From Sphaerisporangium rhizosphaerae (GTDB lineage Bacteria; Actinomycetota; Actinomycetes; Streptosporangiales; Streptosporangiaceae): a DNA stretch of 64,000 nucleotides. The stretch covers positions 62,001 to 126,000 of the forward strand of contig NZ_JBHTCG010000003.1 in assembly GCF_042665155.1 (NCBI RefSeq). The letters run 5' to 3'. The notes beneath the pieces are model-generated. The model had not been told where the DNA came from, did no database searches, and saw only the letters and a list, made by a program, of their open reading frames with translations. How positions within the stretch are numbered: position 1 is the first letter of the stretch; every line of letters begins with the position of its first letter. Shown here piece by piece: positions 49,666-58,445 of this stretch. Both the position numbers and the translations under genes were made by a program.

Positions 49666-51120
49666 ATGTTCGAATACGCACCGGCGCCCGAGTCGCGCGA
49701 CATCGTCGACATCCGGCCGTCCTATGGCCTGTTCATCAATGGGGAGTGGGTCGACTCGCTGGGGGACGCGCGCGACAAGACCGTCAACCCGGCCACCGAA
49801 GAGGTCCTGTCGGAGTTCGCCCTCGCCGCAGGCGCCGACGTCGACCGGGCGGTCTCCGCGGCGCGCAAGGCCTACGAGTCGGTCTGGGGGCGGCTCCCCG
49901 GCCGCGAGCGCGCCAAGTACCTGTTCCGCATCGCCCGCATCATCCAGGAGCGCGCCCGCGAGCTGGCCGTGCTGGAGTCCCTGGACAACGGCAAGCCGAT
50001 CCGCGAGTCGCGCGACGTCGACCTTCCCCTGGTCGCGGCGCACTTCTTCTACTACGCCGGGTGGGCCGACAAGCTGTCCTACGCCGGGCTGGCCCGCAGG
50101 ACGCCCGACGGCGGCTTCGCCGACCCTCGGCCGCTCGGGGTCGCCGCGCAGGTCATCCCGTGGAACTTCCCGCTGCTCATGCTGGCCTGGAAGATCGCGC
50201 CCGCGCTGGCCTGCGGGAACACCGTCGTGCTCAAGCCGGCCGAGACGACGCCGCTCACCGCGCTGGCGTTCGCCGAGATCTGCCGCCAGGCCGACCTGCC
50301 GCCCGGCGTGGTCAACATCGTCACCGGGGCGGGGGCGACCGGGCAGGCGCTGGTCTCCCACCCGGACGTGAACAAGGTCGCCTTCACCGGCTCCACCGAG
50401 GTCGGCCGCCAGATCGCCCGCTCGGTCGCCGGGACGGGCAAGAAGCTGACGCTCGAGCTCGGCGGGAAGGCCGCCAACATCGTCTTCGACGACGCCGCGC
50501 TCGACCAGGCCGTCGAGGGCATCGTCAACGGCATCTTCTTCAACCAGGGCCACGTGTGCTGCGCGGGCTCGCGGCTGCTGGTCCAGGAGTCGATCCAGGA
50601 GGAGCTGCTCGCGGCGCTCAAGCGTCGCCTGGGCACGCTGCGGCTCGGCGACCCGCTGGACAAGAACACCGACATCGGCGCGATCAACTCCGCGGCGCAG
50701 CTCGACAGGATCAAGACGCTCAGCGAGGCGGGCGAGCAGGAGGGCGCCGAGCGCTGGTCGCCGCCCTGCCCGATCCCCGACAAGGGCTTCTGGTTCCCGC
50801 CCACGCTGTTCACCGGGGTCGCCCAGTCGCACCGCATCGCCCGCGAGGAGATCTTCGGCCCGGTGCTGTCGGTCCTCACCTTCCGCACGCCCGCGGAGGC
50901 GGTCGAGAAGGCCAACAACACCCCCTACGGGCTGTCCGCGGGGGTGTGGACCGAGAAGGGGTCGCGCATCCTGTGGATGGCCGACAAGCTCCGCGCCGGG
51001 GTCGTGTGGGCCAACACCTTCAACCGCTTCGACCCGGCATCGCCGTTCGGCGGCTACAAGGAGTCCGGATACGGACGCGAGGGCGGGCGGCACGGACTGG
51101 AGGCCTACCTCGATGTCTGA
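49666..51120 (+). CDS. Aldehyde dehydrogenase (full length)
   Basis: 484 aa NAD(P)-dependent enzyme. Cofactor region IPWNFPLLMLAWKIAPALACGNTVVLKPAETTPL and FTGSTEVGRQIA; catalytic Glu in LELGGKAANIVFDDAAL; nucleophilic Cys in FFNQGHVCCAGSRLLVQ; conserved EEIFGPVLSVLTF. Begins 10 bp after the deoC stop, so co-translated. Likely oxidises acetaldehyde. Confidence 0.95.
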   Translation: MFEYAPAPESRDIVDIRPSYGLFINGEWVDSLGDARDKTVNPATEEVLSEFALAAGADVDRAVSAARKAYESVWGRLPGRERAKYLFRIARIIQERARELAVLESLDNGKPIRESRDVDLPLVAAHFFYYAGWADKLSYAGLARRTPDGGFADPRPLGVAAQVIPWNFPLLMLAWKIAPALACGNTVVLKPAETTPLTALAFAEICRQADLPPGVVNIVTGAGATGQALVSHPDVNKVAFTGSTEVGRQIARSVAGTGKKLTLELGGKAANIVFDDAALDQAVEGIVNGIFFNQGHVCCAGSRLLVQESIQEELLAALKRRLGTLRLGDPLDKNTDIGAINSAAQLDRIKTLSEAGEQEGAERWSPPCPIPDKGFWFPPTLFTGVAQSHRIAREEIFGPVLSVLTFRTPAEAVEKANNTPYGLSAGVWTEKGSRILWMADKLRAGVVWANTFNRFDPASPFGGYKESGYGREGGRHGLEAYLDV

Positions 51121-51322
51121 CCCCTGTGAGCACCGCCGGGCGCCCCGCCGGGCCCGCCGGGCGCAGATCACCCGCGGGCACGCCCACGCCCGTTCCGGCC
51201 TTACGGCCACGACCGCCCGCCAGGGCTGGTTCGCCCATCGTTGCGGGGTGAGCCGCTGCCGCCAGGTGATCCTGACGGCGCGGCTCTCGCCGGAAGAGAT
51301 CACCTGGAGAGGCGATGACTGA
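51113..51322 (+). CDS. Candidate bridging ORF between the two aldehyde dehydrogenase genes
   Basis: 69 codons from ATG 51113, inside the end of the first aldehyde dehydrogenase (ATGTCTGA), to TGA 51320-51322 inside the next gene. Arg/Ala/His-rich product with no known domain. It spans the whole 194-bp gap, so either it is a coupling ORF like those at nuo or an accident of high GC. The next gene has its own CTGGAGAGGCG site. Confidence 0.25.
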   Translation: MSDPCEHRRAPRRARRAQITRGHAHARSGLTATTARQGWFAHRCGVSRCRQVILTARLSPEEITWRGDD

Positions 51323-52184
51323 GCCGGGCAGGCTCGCCGTGCGCAAGACGTACAAGCTGTACATCGGCGGGGCGTTCCCGCGTTCGGAGAGCGGAAGGTC
51401 CTACGCCGTGACCTCCTCCAAGGGCGACTTCCTCGCCAACGCCGCCCTGGCCTCGCGCAAGGACGCCCGCGACGCGGTGACCTCGGCCCGCAAGGCGTTC
51501 CCCGGCTGGTCCGGCGCCACGCCCTACAACCGGGGGCAGATCCTCTACCGCATCGCCGAGATGATGGAGGGGCGCCGGGCGCAGTTCGTCGAGGAGGTGA
51601 CGACCGCCGACGGGGTGTCGGCGCGCAAGGCCGGCGAGCTGGTGGACGCCGCCGTCGACCGGCTGGTCTGGTACGCGGGCTGGTCGGACAAGATCGGCGC
51701 CGTCCAGGGGGCGGCCAACCCGGTCGCCGGGCCCTACTTCAACCTGTCCACCTCCGAGCCGACCGGCGTCGTCGCGGTCATGGCGCCGGGGGAGGGCCCG
51801 CTGCTCGGTCTGGTGTCGGTCATCGCCCCGGTGATCGTCACGGGCAACACCTGCGTGGTGGTGGCCTCCGAGCGCGCGCCGCTGCCGGCGATCACGCTGG
51901 CGGAGGTGCTGGCGACCTCCGACCTGCCGGGCGGGGTGGTGAACCTGCTGACCGGCAGGCTCGCCGAGATGGCCCCGTGGCTGGCGTCACATATGGACGT
52001 CAACGCCGTGGACCTCACCGGCTGCCCGGAGGAGCTGGCGGTGTCCTGCCAGCAGGCCGCGGCCGAGAACCTCAAGCGGGTGCTGCGCCCGGCCGGCAAG
52101 ACCGACTGGCTCGCCGACCCCGGCACAGACCGCATGACGGCCTTCCTGGAGACCAAGACCGTCTGGCACCCCATCGGAGTCTGA
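51315..52184 (+). CDS. Aldehyde dehydrogenase homologue lacking the catalytic domain
   Basis: 289 aa, roughly the N-terminal cofactor-binding half of the family (KTYKLYIGGAFPRSESGRSY, GVVAVMAPGEGPLLGLVSVIAPVIVTGNTCVVVASERAPLPAITLAEVL, SDLPGGVVNLLTGR). The catalytic Cys region and its Glu motif (LELGGK) are absent; the C-terminus ends GTDRMTAFLETKTVWHPIGV. ATG 51315 has a strong ribosome binding site. The short form next to deoC and a full dehydrogenase is, as I recall, common in actinomycetes, so it is a conserved paralogue rather than a decayed copy; probably a partner or regulator of the first. Bases 52185-52482 hold no gene. Confidence 0.75.
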   Translation: MTEPGRLAVRKTYKLYIGGAFPRSESGRSYAVTSSKGDFLANAALASRKDARDAVTSARKAFPGWSGATPYNRGQILYRIAEMMEGRRAQFVEEVTTADGVSARKAGELVDAAVDRLVWYAGWSDKIGAVQGAANPVAGPYFNLSTSEPTGVVAVMAPGEGPLLGLVSVIAPVIVTGNTCVVVASERAPLPAITLAEVLATSDLPGGVVNLLTGRLAEMAPWLASHMDVNAVDLTGCPEELAVSCQQAAAENLKRVLRPAGKTDWLADPGTDRMTAFLETKTVWHPIGV

Positions 52185-52482
52185 CCCCACCGCGGCGCGA
52201 CGGCCCCCGCACACCAGGGTCGTCGCGCCGCCCTCTTCACAGCACATCCCGCCTTCGGCTCCCGTTTCCGACCGGTGAGCCTGAGATCTGGTGTCCTGTG
52301 CTGGAACCTTTCGGCGCGGCACACTCATGCGGTGGCCGCACATGTGCGTCGGGCGCGAATCTTCACCCGGCCGGTTCCTCCCTGCCATGGGCTGGAGGTG
52401 ATCGGCGCCGGGGCGGTGGATCGTGATACGGCGATGCCGGCGCCGGTTACGGCGCCCGGCCGGGCCGGTCTCGGTCGTCCGG

Positions 52483-55014
52483 TCAGCCGGGGGCTCGGCG
52501 GTTGGTGTGGCGGGTGGGGGTGGCTGAGCCGGGGTCCTCGGGCCAGGGGTGGCGGGGGTAGCGGCCGCGTAGTTCGGCGCGGACGGCGCGGTAGCCCTCC
52601 CGCCAGAAGGAGGCCAGGTCGGCGGTGACGGCGGCGGGCCGTCCGGCCGGAGAGAGCAGGTGGACCACCAGCGGGACCCCGGCGATCCGGGGCGCGGCCT
52701 GCCAGCCGAACAGTTCCTGGAGCTTGGCGGCCAGCACCGGCTGGTCCCCCGAGTAGTCCACGCGGACGCGGGAGCCGCTCGGCACGGTGATCCGCTCGGG
52801 GGCGACCTCCTCGAGCCGCAGCTGCCAGGGCAGCAGCCGCTTGAGCGCCGCCGCCATGTCGACCCGCGCCAGGTCGGAGCGGCGGCGCAGGCGCGGGAGG
52901 TCGAGCCAGACCGGGGCCGCCTCGATCAGGGCGGCGTCGGAGACGTCCGGCCAGGGGTCGCCGAGGACCCGGTGGCAGAAGGCCATGCGGTCGCGCAGCG
53001 CCACGGCCTCCGGGGTCCAGCGCATCAGCGACAGCCCCTCGGCGCGCAGGCCCGCCATGATCGCCTCGCCGGCGCGGGCGGCCGGCAACGGCGTGGACGA
53101 CAGTTCGACGGCGCCCAGCCGTTCGACCAGGCGCGCCACCACCTCGCCGTCCCACCCGATCTCCTCCTCGACGCGGTGGAACGGCGCCGCGGCCCGCCGG
53201 GCGACGTCCTCGTCGATGACCACGGCCTGTCCCACCCGTGCCGAGGGCGAGCCGGTGGGACGGTCGGCGACCGCGATGGCCAGCCACTCCGCCGAGGCCA
53301 GCCGGGAGTCGCGGGGCAGCGTCGCGGCCGTGCCCGACACCATGAGGTACCCGCCGCCCCGGCGACGCGCCACCCGCTCGGGATAGGCCAGCGCCACCAC
53401 CAGCCCGGCCACCGCGTCGTCCCCGGCGTCGCCGCGCGTGACCGCCTGCCGTTGGGTTGCCGCGCCGGCCGCCGTGTCGTTCGCCGTCCCCGCGCCTGCC
53501 GCCGTGTCCGCGGCATCGGGGCCGGCCACCGTGTCGTAGACGGCGGTCTGGGCGGCCTGGGTGAGGCGGCGGGTCTCCTTACGCCAGGCGGGCGACCCGT
53601 CGCGGCGGGCGTCGCGCCACAGCGCCACCAGGTCGTCGGTGGCCGTGCGGGGAAGCTCCTCCGACAGCAGCGCGACGACTTCGGCGGCACGCGGCGGGCC
53701 GTCGAGCAAGGCGCGGGCGAGCCGCGGATGGACGCCCACCCCGGCCATCCGCCGGCCGCGCCCGGTGACCCGCCCGTCCTCGAGCGCGCCGAGCGCGTGG
53801 AGCGTGCGCAGCGCGGCGGCCATGGACGCGGCCGGTGGCGGGTCGAGCAGCGCGAGCCCGGAGGCGTCCGGCGTGCCCCAGCAGGCGGCCTGGAGCGCGA
53901 ACGCCGTCAGGTCGGCCAGGGCGATCTCGGGCTGGGCCTGCTCGGGAAGCCGCTCGTGCTCGGCCTCGGTCCAGCACCGGTAGACCGTGCCCGGTGCCTC
54001 GCGGCCCGCGCGCCCGGCGCGTTGCTCGGCGGAGGCCCGGGAGACGCGCACGGTGGTGAGCGAGCCCAGGCCGCGGCCGTGGTCGGTGCGCGGTTCGCGG
54101 GCCAGCCCGGCGTCCACCACCACCCGGACTCCCGGGACGGTCAGGCTGGACTCGGCCACGGAGGTGGCCAGGATCACCCGCCTGCGCGGTCCGGGCGACA
54201 GGATCGCGTCCAGTTCCTCCGCCCTGCCGTGGGCCCGCAGCACGTCGATCTCGGCGGGCAGGCCGGCCAGCGCGGACGCCACCCGTCCGATCTCCCCGAC
54301 GCCGGGCAGGAAGCACAGCACGTCGCCCTCCCGCTCGTCGAGGGCCCGCCGGACCACCCCGGCCACGTGGGCGAGCAGGGCCGGGTCCACCCGCATGCCG
54401 TGCGGCGGGGCGGCCGGACGCGGCGGCGGGGCCCACACCACCCGCACCGGGTGCGCGGTGCCGGAGGCACGGACCACGGGGACGTCCCCGAGCAGCCGCG
54501 ACCAGGGAGAGGTGTCGGCGGTCGCGGAGGCGGCCAGCAGCCGAAGGTCCGGCCGCAGGGTCGCCCGGACGTCGAGCAGGAACGCCAGCGCGGTGTCGGC
54601 GTCCAGGTGGCGCTCGTGGCACTCGTCGACGAGCACGGCGTCGACCCCGTCCAGATCGGGGTCGCGCTGGAGCCGTTGCAGCAGCACGCCGGTCGTCATC
54701 ACCTGGACCCGCCGGCCGGGCCGGTGCTCGCCGCGTACGGTGAAGCCGACCTCCTCGCCGACCCGCGAGCCGAGCACCCAGGCCATGCGCCGGGCCGCCG
54801 CGCGGGTCGCGACGCGCCGGGGCTCGGCCACGACCACCCGGCGCGGCGGGCCGCCGGAGTACAGGCCGGCCAGGGCCAGCGGCACCAGGGTCGTCTTGCC
54901 TGTGCCGGGCGGGGCGGCCAGCACGGCGCCGCCGGCCCGTTCCAGCGCGGCGCGCAGTTCGGGCAGCGCCTCGCGCACGGGCAGGTCGCCCGCGCGCGAC
55001 TCCTCCACGGTCAT
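52483..55014 (-). CDS. hrpB: ATP-dependent helicase HrpB
   Basis: 843 aa DEAH-type RNA helicase. Walker A LAAPPGTGKTTLVPLAL, motif II VLVDECHERHLDAD, motif III LLAASATAD, later ILATSVAESSLTVPGVRVVVDAGLAREPR and SRASAEQRAGRAGREAPGTVYR (motif VI). C-terminal HrpB region with LPWQLRLEEVAPERITVPSGSRVRVDYS. Full length. A TnpB element lies against its start: the site CGGAGGTC, 4 bp before ATG 55014, may belong to the element's left end. Confidence 0.92.
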   Translation of the reverse strand: MTVEESRAGDLPVREALPELRAALERAGGAVLAAPPGTGKTTLVPLALAGLYSGGPPRRVVVAEPRRVATRAAARRMAWVLGSRVGEEVGFTVRGEHRPGRRVQVMTTGVLLQRLQRDPDLDGVDAVLVDECHERHLDADTALAFLLDVRATLRPDLRLLAASATADTSPWSRLLGDVPVVRASGTAHPVRVVWAPPPRPAAPPHGMRVDPALLAHVAGVVRRALDEREGDVLCFLPGVGEIGRVASALAGLPAEIDVLRAHGRAEELDAILSPGPRRRVILATSVAESSLTVPGVRVVVDAGLAREPRTDHGRGLGSLTTVRVSRASAEQRAGRAGREAPGTVYRCWTEAEHERLPEQAQPEIALADLTAFALQAACWGTPDASGLALLDPPPAASMAAALRTLHALGALEDGRVTGRGRRMAGVGVHPRLARALLDGPPRAAEVVALLSEELPRTATDDLVALWRDARRDGSPAWRKETRRLTQAAQTAVYDTVAGPDAADTAAGAGTANDTAAGAATQRQAVTRGDAGDDAVAGLVVALAYPERVARRRGGGYLMVSGTAATLPRDSRLASAEWLAIAVADRPTGSPSARVGQAVVIDEDVARRAAAPFHRVEEEIGWDGEVVARLVERLGAVELSSTPLPAARAGEAIMAGLRAEGLSLMRWTPEAVALRDRMAFCHRVLGDPWPDVSDAALIEAAPVWLDLPRLRRRSDLARVDMAAALKRLLPWQLRLEEVAPERITVPSGSRVRVDYSGDQPVLAAKLQELFGWQAAPRIAGVPLVVHLLSPAGRPAAVTADLASFWREGYRAVRAELRGRYPRHPWPEDPGSATPTRHTNRRAPG

Positions 55015-55163
55015 CGAAGACCTCCGAGGAGACCTCCGCCTTCAGGCGGGGGAGGAATCGGACCCCTGCGGAGCAGGACAGGGGTAGGGAGTTCGCCGTG
55101 AGGCGAACCCCCGTATCGAACAAACGCGCGATTGTTGGCTGGTGACGCGGTAAGGTGTGCGGC

Positions 55164-56270
55164 GTGGCGCAGATCGTGAAGCGGGCCTACAAGTACCGCT
55201 TCTACCCCACCGCCGACCAGGCCGAACAGCTCACGCGGACGTTCGGGTGCGTGCGCCTGGTCTACAACAAAGCCCTCGAGGAACGCACCCGCACCTACAC
55301 CCAGGAAGGCCGCGGTGTCTCCTATGTGGAGTCCTCGGCGCGCCTGACCGAGTGGAAACGCAGCGACGAGTACGACTTTTTGTCGCAGGTGTCGTCGGTG
55401 CCGTTGCAGCAGGCCCTGCGCCACCTGCAGGCGGCGTTCGCGAACTTCTTCGCCAAACGGGCCAAGTACCCGACGTTCAAGTCCCGCAAGAAGTCGCGGC
55501 TGTCGGCTGAGTACACCCGTTCGGCGTTCTGCTGGCGCGACGGGCGGTTGACGCTGGCCAAGATGGACGCGCCGTTGGAGATCGTGTGGTCGCGCCCGCT
55601 GCCGCAAGGGGCCAAGCCGTCCACGGTCACGGTCTGCCGGGATGCGGCGGGGCGGTGGTTCGTGTCCATCCTGGTGGAGGAGAAGATCACGCCGCTGCCC
55701 TCGATGGAGGCGTCGGTGGGCGTGGACGCCGGCATCACCGCGCTGGCGACGCTGTCCACCGGGGAGAAGATCGTCAACCCGCGTCACGAGCGGGCCGACC
55801 GGCGCAAACTGGCCCGTGCCCAGCGCGGGCTCTCCCGGAAACAGAAGGGATCCAGCAACCGGGCCAAGGCCCGACTTCGGGTGGCGAGGGTGTATGCCCG
55901 GATCGCCGACCGGCGCCGGGATCATCTGCACAAGGTGACCACACGGCTTGTTCGCGAGAATCAAGTGATCGCCGTGGAAGACCTGACCGTCCGCACCATG
56001 GTCAAAAACCGTTCGCTGGCGCGCGCCATCAGCGATGCCTCCTGGCGGGAGTTGCGGGGCATGCTGGAGTACAAGGCGGCCTGGTACGGGCGCACACTGG
56101 TGGTGGTGGACCGGTGGTTCCCCTCCTCCAAGCTGTGCTCGGCCTGCGGAACCCTGCAACAGGCGATGCCGCTGAATGTCCGGGAGTGGGACTGTGCTTG
56201 CGGCGCGGTCCACGACCGGGACGTCAACGCGGCCAAGAACGTGCTCGCCGCCGGGCTGGCGGAGAGCTGA
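55164..56270 (+). CDS. tnpB: TnpB RNA-guided nuclease (IS605 OrfB)
   Basis: 368 aa from GTG 55164 (MAQIVKRAYKYRFYPTADQAEQLTRTFGCVRLVYNKAL). The RuvC residues are present: Asp in ASVGVDAGITALATLS, Glu in VIAVEDLTVRTMVKN, Asp in VHDRDVNAAKNVLAAG. The zinc site is KLCSACG with a C-x-C second half (WDCACGAVHDRD). An intact enzyme in family terms; TnpB cuts DNA with an omega RNA. A longer GTG 55155 start is possible. Confidence 0.9.
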   Translation: MAQIVKRAYKYRFYPTADQAEQLTRTFGCVRLVYNKALEERTRTYTQEGRGVSYVESSARLTEWKRSDEYDFLSQVSSVPLQQALRHLQAAFANFFAKRAKYPTFKSRKKSRLSAEYTRSAFCWRDGRLTLAKMDAPLEIVWSRPLPQGAKPSTVTVCRDAAGRWFVSILVEEKITPLPSMEASVGVDAGITALATLSTGEKIVNPRHERADRRKLARAQRGLSRKQKGSSNRAKARLRVARVYARIADRRRDHLHKVTTRLVRENQVIAVEDLTVRTMVKNRSLARAISDASWRELRGMLEYKAAWYGRTLVVVDRWFPSSKLCSACGTLQQAMPLNVREWDCACGAVHDRDVNAAKNVLAAGLAES

Positions 56271-56394
56271 AACGCCTGTGGAGCCGGTGTAAGACCTCAA
56301 CGAGAGTCCTCTCGGGCGGGCGACCGGCAGTGAAGCAGGAAACCTCACGGGCGACCGTGGGAGTCCCCCTCCTTCAGGAGGGGGACGAGGTCAA
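56180..56394 (+). ncRNA. Probable omega RNA scaffold of TnpB
   Basis: In this family the guide RNA scaffold covers the 3' end of tnpB and its downstream region to the right end. Here 56271-56394 contains CCTCACGG-GCGA-CCGTGGGAG and the CCCCCTCC-TTCA-GGAGGGGG hairpin, then TCAA. The 5' limit is inferred. The guide would be the bases just outside, beginning GTACCGAGCTTGCCGC at 56395. Confidence 0.6.
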
Positions 56395-56562
56395 GTACCG
56401 AGCTTGCCGCACCCGGCGGAGTGCCGGGCACCGGCCGGTGGGCCGCGACCGTCGTCGGCGCGGGAAGGGCCGGTGTGGCCGCGGCCGTGGTGGCGGTCTA
56501 CCGCCTGATCTCGTACCGGGCCATGCTCATCGGGGGGTGGACCGTCTGGGCGTCGCCGGGCG

Positions 56563-57153
56563 TCATCGGGCCTGGAGCGCGTCCAGGGCGACGGCCATCG
56601 CGATGATCACTCGCCGGTCGAGCCGGGGATCCTGGATGTCCACGATGTAGCGGTCGCGCAGGCCGTACTTGCGGTCCACCGAGAAGGCGATCTGCGCCCC
56701 GGCGCCGAAGTCGAAGTGGTACGGCAGCCACGACAGCGAGTCGACGAACCGGCGCAGGATGCTGACCAGCACATTGCGCTCCTGCCCGGTGAACGTCGGC
56801 ATGCCCGGCTGCTGGAAGTGCCACGTGGAGCGCAGCAGCGACGCGCCGAACTCCTTGCGGAAATAGCCGATCGGCTGGCCGGCGTGGTCCACGACGTCGT
56901 ACCCGCTGCCCAGATCGAGCACCTTGCGGGCCTTGAACCCGGCGAGCACGTACTGGCGCGACTCGTCGGTGTAGAGGGTCACCTGCTCCTTGAACGCCAG
57001 GCGCTTCTGCTCGGCGAACGCCACCATCGGCCCCTCGGAGCCGTCGGGCTGCTCTATGTGGACCACATAGCGGTTCACCATCATGGTGATCTTCTGCCGG
57101 ACGAGCAGGCGGCGCTGTGCCTGCAGAGTGGGGAGGTCCACGTTGTTCTCCAT
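56563..57153 (-). CDS. LURP-one/scramblase-like protein
   Basis: 196 aa with the tubby-like beta-barrel order of LURP-one-related proteins: LLVRQKITMMVNRYVV, VAFAEQKRLAFKEQVTLYTDESRQYVLAGFKARK, GYDVVDHAGQPIGYFRKEFGASLLRSTWHFQQPG, DFGAGAQIAFSVDRKYGLRDRYIVDIQDPRLDRRVIIAMAVALDAL. Related to phospholipid scramblase in fold; function in bacteria unknown. Divergent from the PspC gene. The region 56395-56562 between this gene and the TnpB element is empty. Confidence 0.7.
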   Translation of the reverse strand: MENNVDLPTLQAQRRLLVRQKITMMVNRYVVHIEQPDGSEGPMVAFAEQKRLAFKEQVTLYTDESRQYVLAGFKARKVLDLGSGYDVVDHAGQPIGYFRKEFGASLLRSTWHFQQPGMPTFTGQERNVLVSILRRFVDSLSWLPYHFDFGAGAQIAFSVDRKYGLRDRYIVDIQDPRLDRRVIIAMAVALDALQAR

Positions 57154-57288
57154 AGTCAGGGGATTGCCACCCTAAGGCTTGTCGGCCTTCCGGCGGCGTA
57201 CGTGGGCGGGTGATGACGAATGTCCACTCCGGAACGGGGCAGGAGTCTCGTTCGTTGGTCAAGACAACGGAACGGGGGAGGAGTCTTA

Positions 57289-57495
57289 ATGTATCGCTCG
57301 AGAAGGTACAAGATCATCGCTGGTGTCTGCGGTGGCATCGCCGAGAAGTGGGGCTGGCCGCCCACCATGGTGCGCCTGCTGTTCATCCTGTCCTGCATCC
57401 TGCCGGGCCCGCAGTTCGTCATCTACCTCATCATGTGGGCCTTCGTGCCGAAGGCCCCGGCGGCCTACGACTCGGCGGCCGCCTACCGGCACTGA
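57289..57495 (+). CDS. PspC-domain membrane protein
   Basis: 68 aa: MYRSRRYKIIAGVCGGIAEKW then WPPTMVRLLFILSCILPGPQFVIYLIMWAFVPKA. Short PspC domain with two helices. Members sense membrane stress or bind PspA. GGGGGAGGAG precedes ATG 57289. No psp genes nearby. Confidence 0.85.
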   Translation: MYRSRRYKIIAGVCGGIAEKWGWPPTMVRLLFILSCILPGPQFVIYLIMWAFVPKAPAAYDSAAAYRH

Positions 57496-57631
57496 CGCCG
57501 CGCGGGCCCGTGGTCCACGGGCCCGTCGTCCCTGGGCTCGCGGCCGGCGGCGGCCGGTCGCGGGGGCGGGGCCGTCCCGCGACGACGCGTGGGCGGTTTG
57601 TCATCCTTTCATGGGACGTATGCTCGGAGCC

Positions 57632-58291
57632 GTGAGCGAACGAAGCGTACGTGCGCGGCCGCTGACCCTGGTGGACGACGACCTCGTCGACTACGAGCAG
57701 GCCATGGACCGCATGAGCGACCTGGTCGCCGCGCGGCAGCGCGACGAGTCGCCCGACACCCTGTGGCTGCTCAGCCACCCGCAGGTGTTCACGGCGACCA
57801 AGCGCACCGCCGCCGAGCACCTGCCCGATCCCTCGCACGGCATCCCCGTCGTCCTCACCGGCCGCGGGGGCCAGCTGACCTACCACGGGCCGGGGCAGCT
57901 CGTCGGTTACCTGATCGTCCGGCTCCGCCCGGACGAGGGCGTCGTGGACTACGTCCGCGAGGTGGAGCTGCGCATGGTCGAGGCGCTGGAGAAGCTCGGC
58001 CTGCTGGCCGAGCGCCGCCAGACCCCGCCGGGGTCGGAGCTGCTCACCGGCGTCTGGACGCGCGGCACCGGCCGCAAGGTCGTCTCCATCGGCATGCGCG
58101 CGAGCCGGGGCGTCACCAGCCACGGCTTCGCGTTGAACGTCGACGGCGACCTCGACCCGTGGCACTACGCCATCCCGTGCGGCATGCCCGACGTCGACAT
58201 GACCTCGCTGGCGCGTGAACTGTCCGAGCCGCCGTCCATGGACCAGGTGCGCCGTGTGGTCGCCGAGGCCTACGAGGCGTCCGCTTCCTGA
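57632..58291 (+). CDS. lipB: Octanoyltransferase LipB
   Basis: 219 aa. Transfers octanoyl from ACP to lipoyl domains. Catalytic Lys in GRKVVSIGMRASRGVTSHGFALNV and Cys in YAIPCGMPD; the octanoyl pocket GGQLTYHGPGQLVGYLIVRL. GTG 57632 with CGGAGCC upstream; ATGs at 57620 and 57611 are also open. This is an unusual LipB in having TKRTAAEHLPDPSHGIPVV instead of the usual GRR-type loop. lipA is not in the window. Confidence 0.85.
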   Translation: MSERSVRARPLTLVDDDLVDYEQAMDRMSDLVAARQRDESPDTLWLLSHPQVFTATKRTAAEHLPDPSHGIPVVLTGRGGQLTYHGPGQLVGYLIVRLRPDEGVVDYVREVELRMVEALEKLGLLAERRQTPPGSELLTGVWTRGTGRKVVSIGMRASRGVTSHGFALNVDGDLDPWHYAIPCGMPDVDMTSLARELSEPPSMDQVRRVVAEAYEASAS

Positions 58292-58379
58292 GAGGTCGTC
58301 GGCGCGGACCACGGGCCGGGTTTCCCGCCATGGGACGGCGCGGCGTGCGCCGAGCCATGGGACGGCGCGGCGTGCGCCG

Positions 58380-58418
58380 GTGGCCTTCTCGCCGGCGCGG
58401 CGCCGGCGAGAAGGCCAC
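58380..58418. terminator. Bidirectional terminator between lipB and the permease gene
   Basis: Two perfect 19-bp arms (GTGGCCTTCTCGCCGGCGC, then its reverse complement) around one base. It lies between two convergent genes and can stop both. Just upstream, a 28-bp unit (CATGGGACGGCGCGGCGTGC) is present twice. Confidence 0.85.
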
Positions 58419-58445
58419 CAGGAGCGGCCGGCTCGCGTCCGCGGG

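Larger units (their letters stand above)
55018..56394 (+). mobile_element. IS605-type TnpB-only element with matching end hairpins
   Basis: Left end hairpin CCTCCGCC-TTCA-GGCGGGGG (55033-55052) and right end hairpin CCCCCTCC-TTCA-GGAGGGGG (56365-56384) share the same loop, the usual recognition ends of IS200/IS605 elements. The right end closes GACGAGGTCAA (56384-56394). No tnpA is present. The left boundary is uncertain by a few bases because no target duplication is made. It lies directly before the hrpB start codon. Confidence 0.75.

Noticed and set aside
51113..51322. The 69-codon ORF as a confident gene
   Set aside because: Composition is that of random high-GC sequence; only the overlap of start and stop with neighbours makes it worth listing at low confidence.
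58380..58418. The perfect 19-bp inverted repeat as a transposon end
   Set aside because: It sits alone between convergent genes, with no second copy or transposase, so a terminator is the simpler reading.
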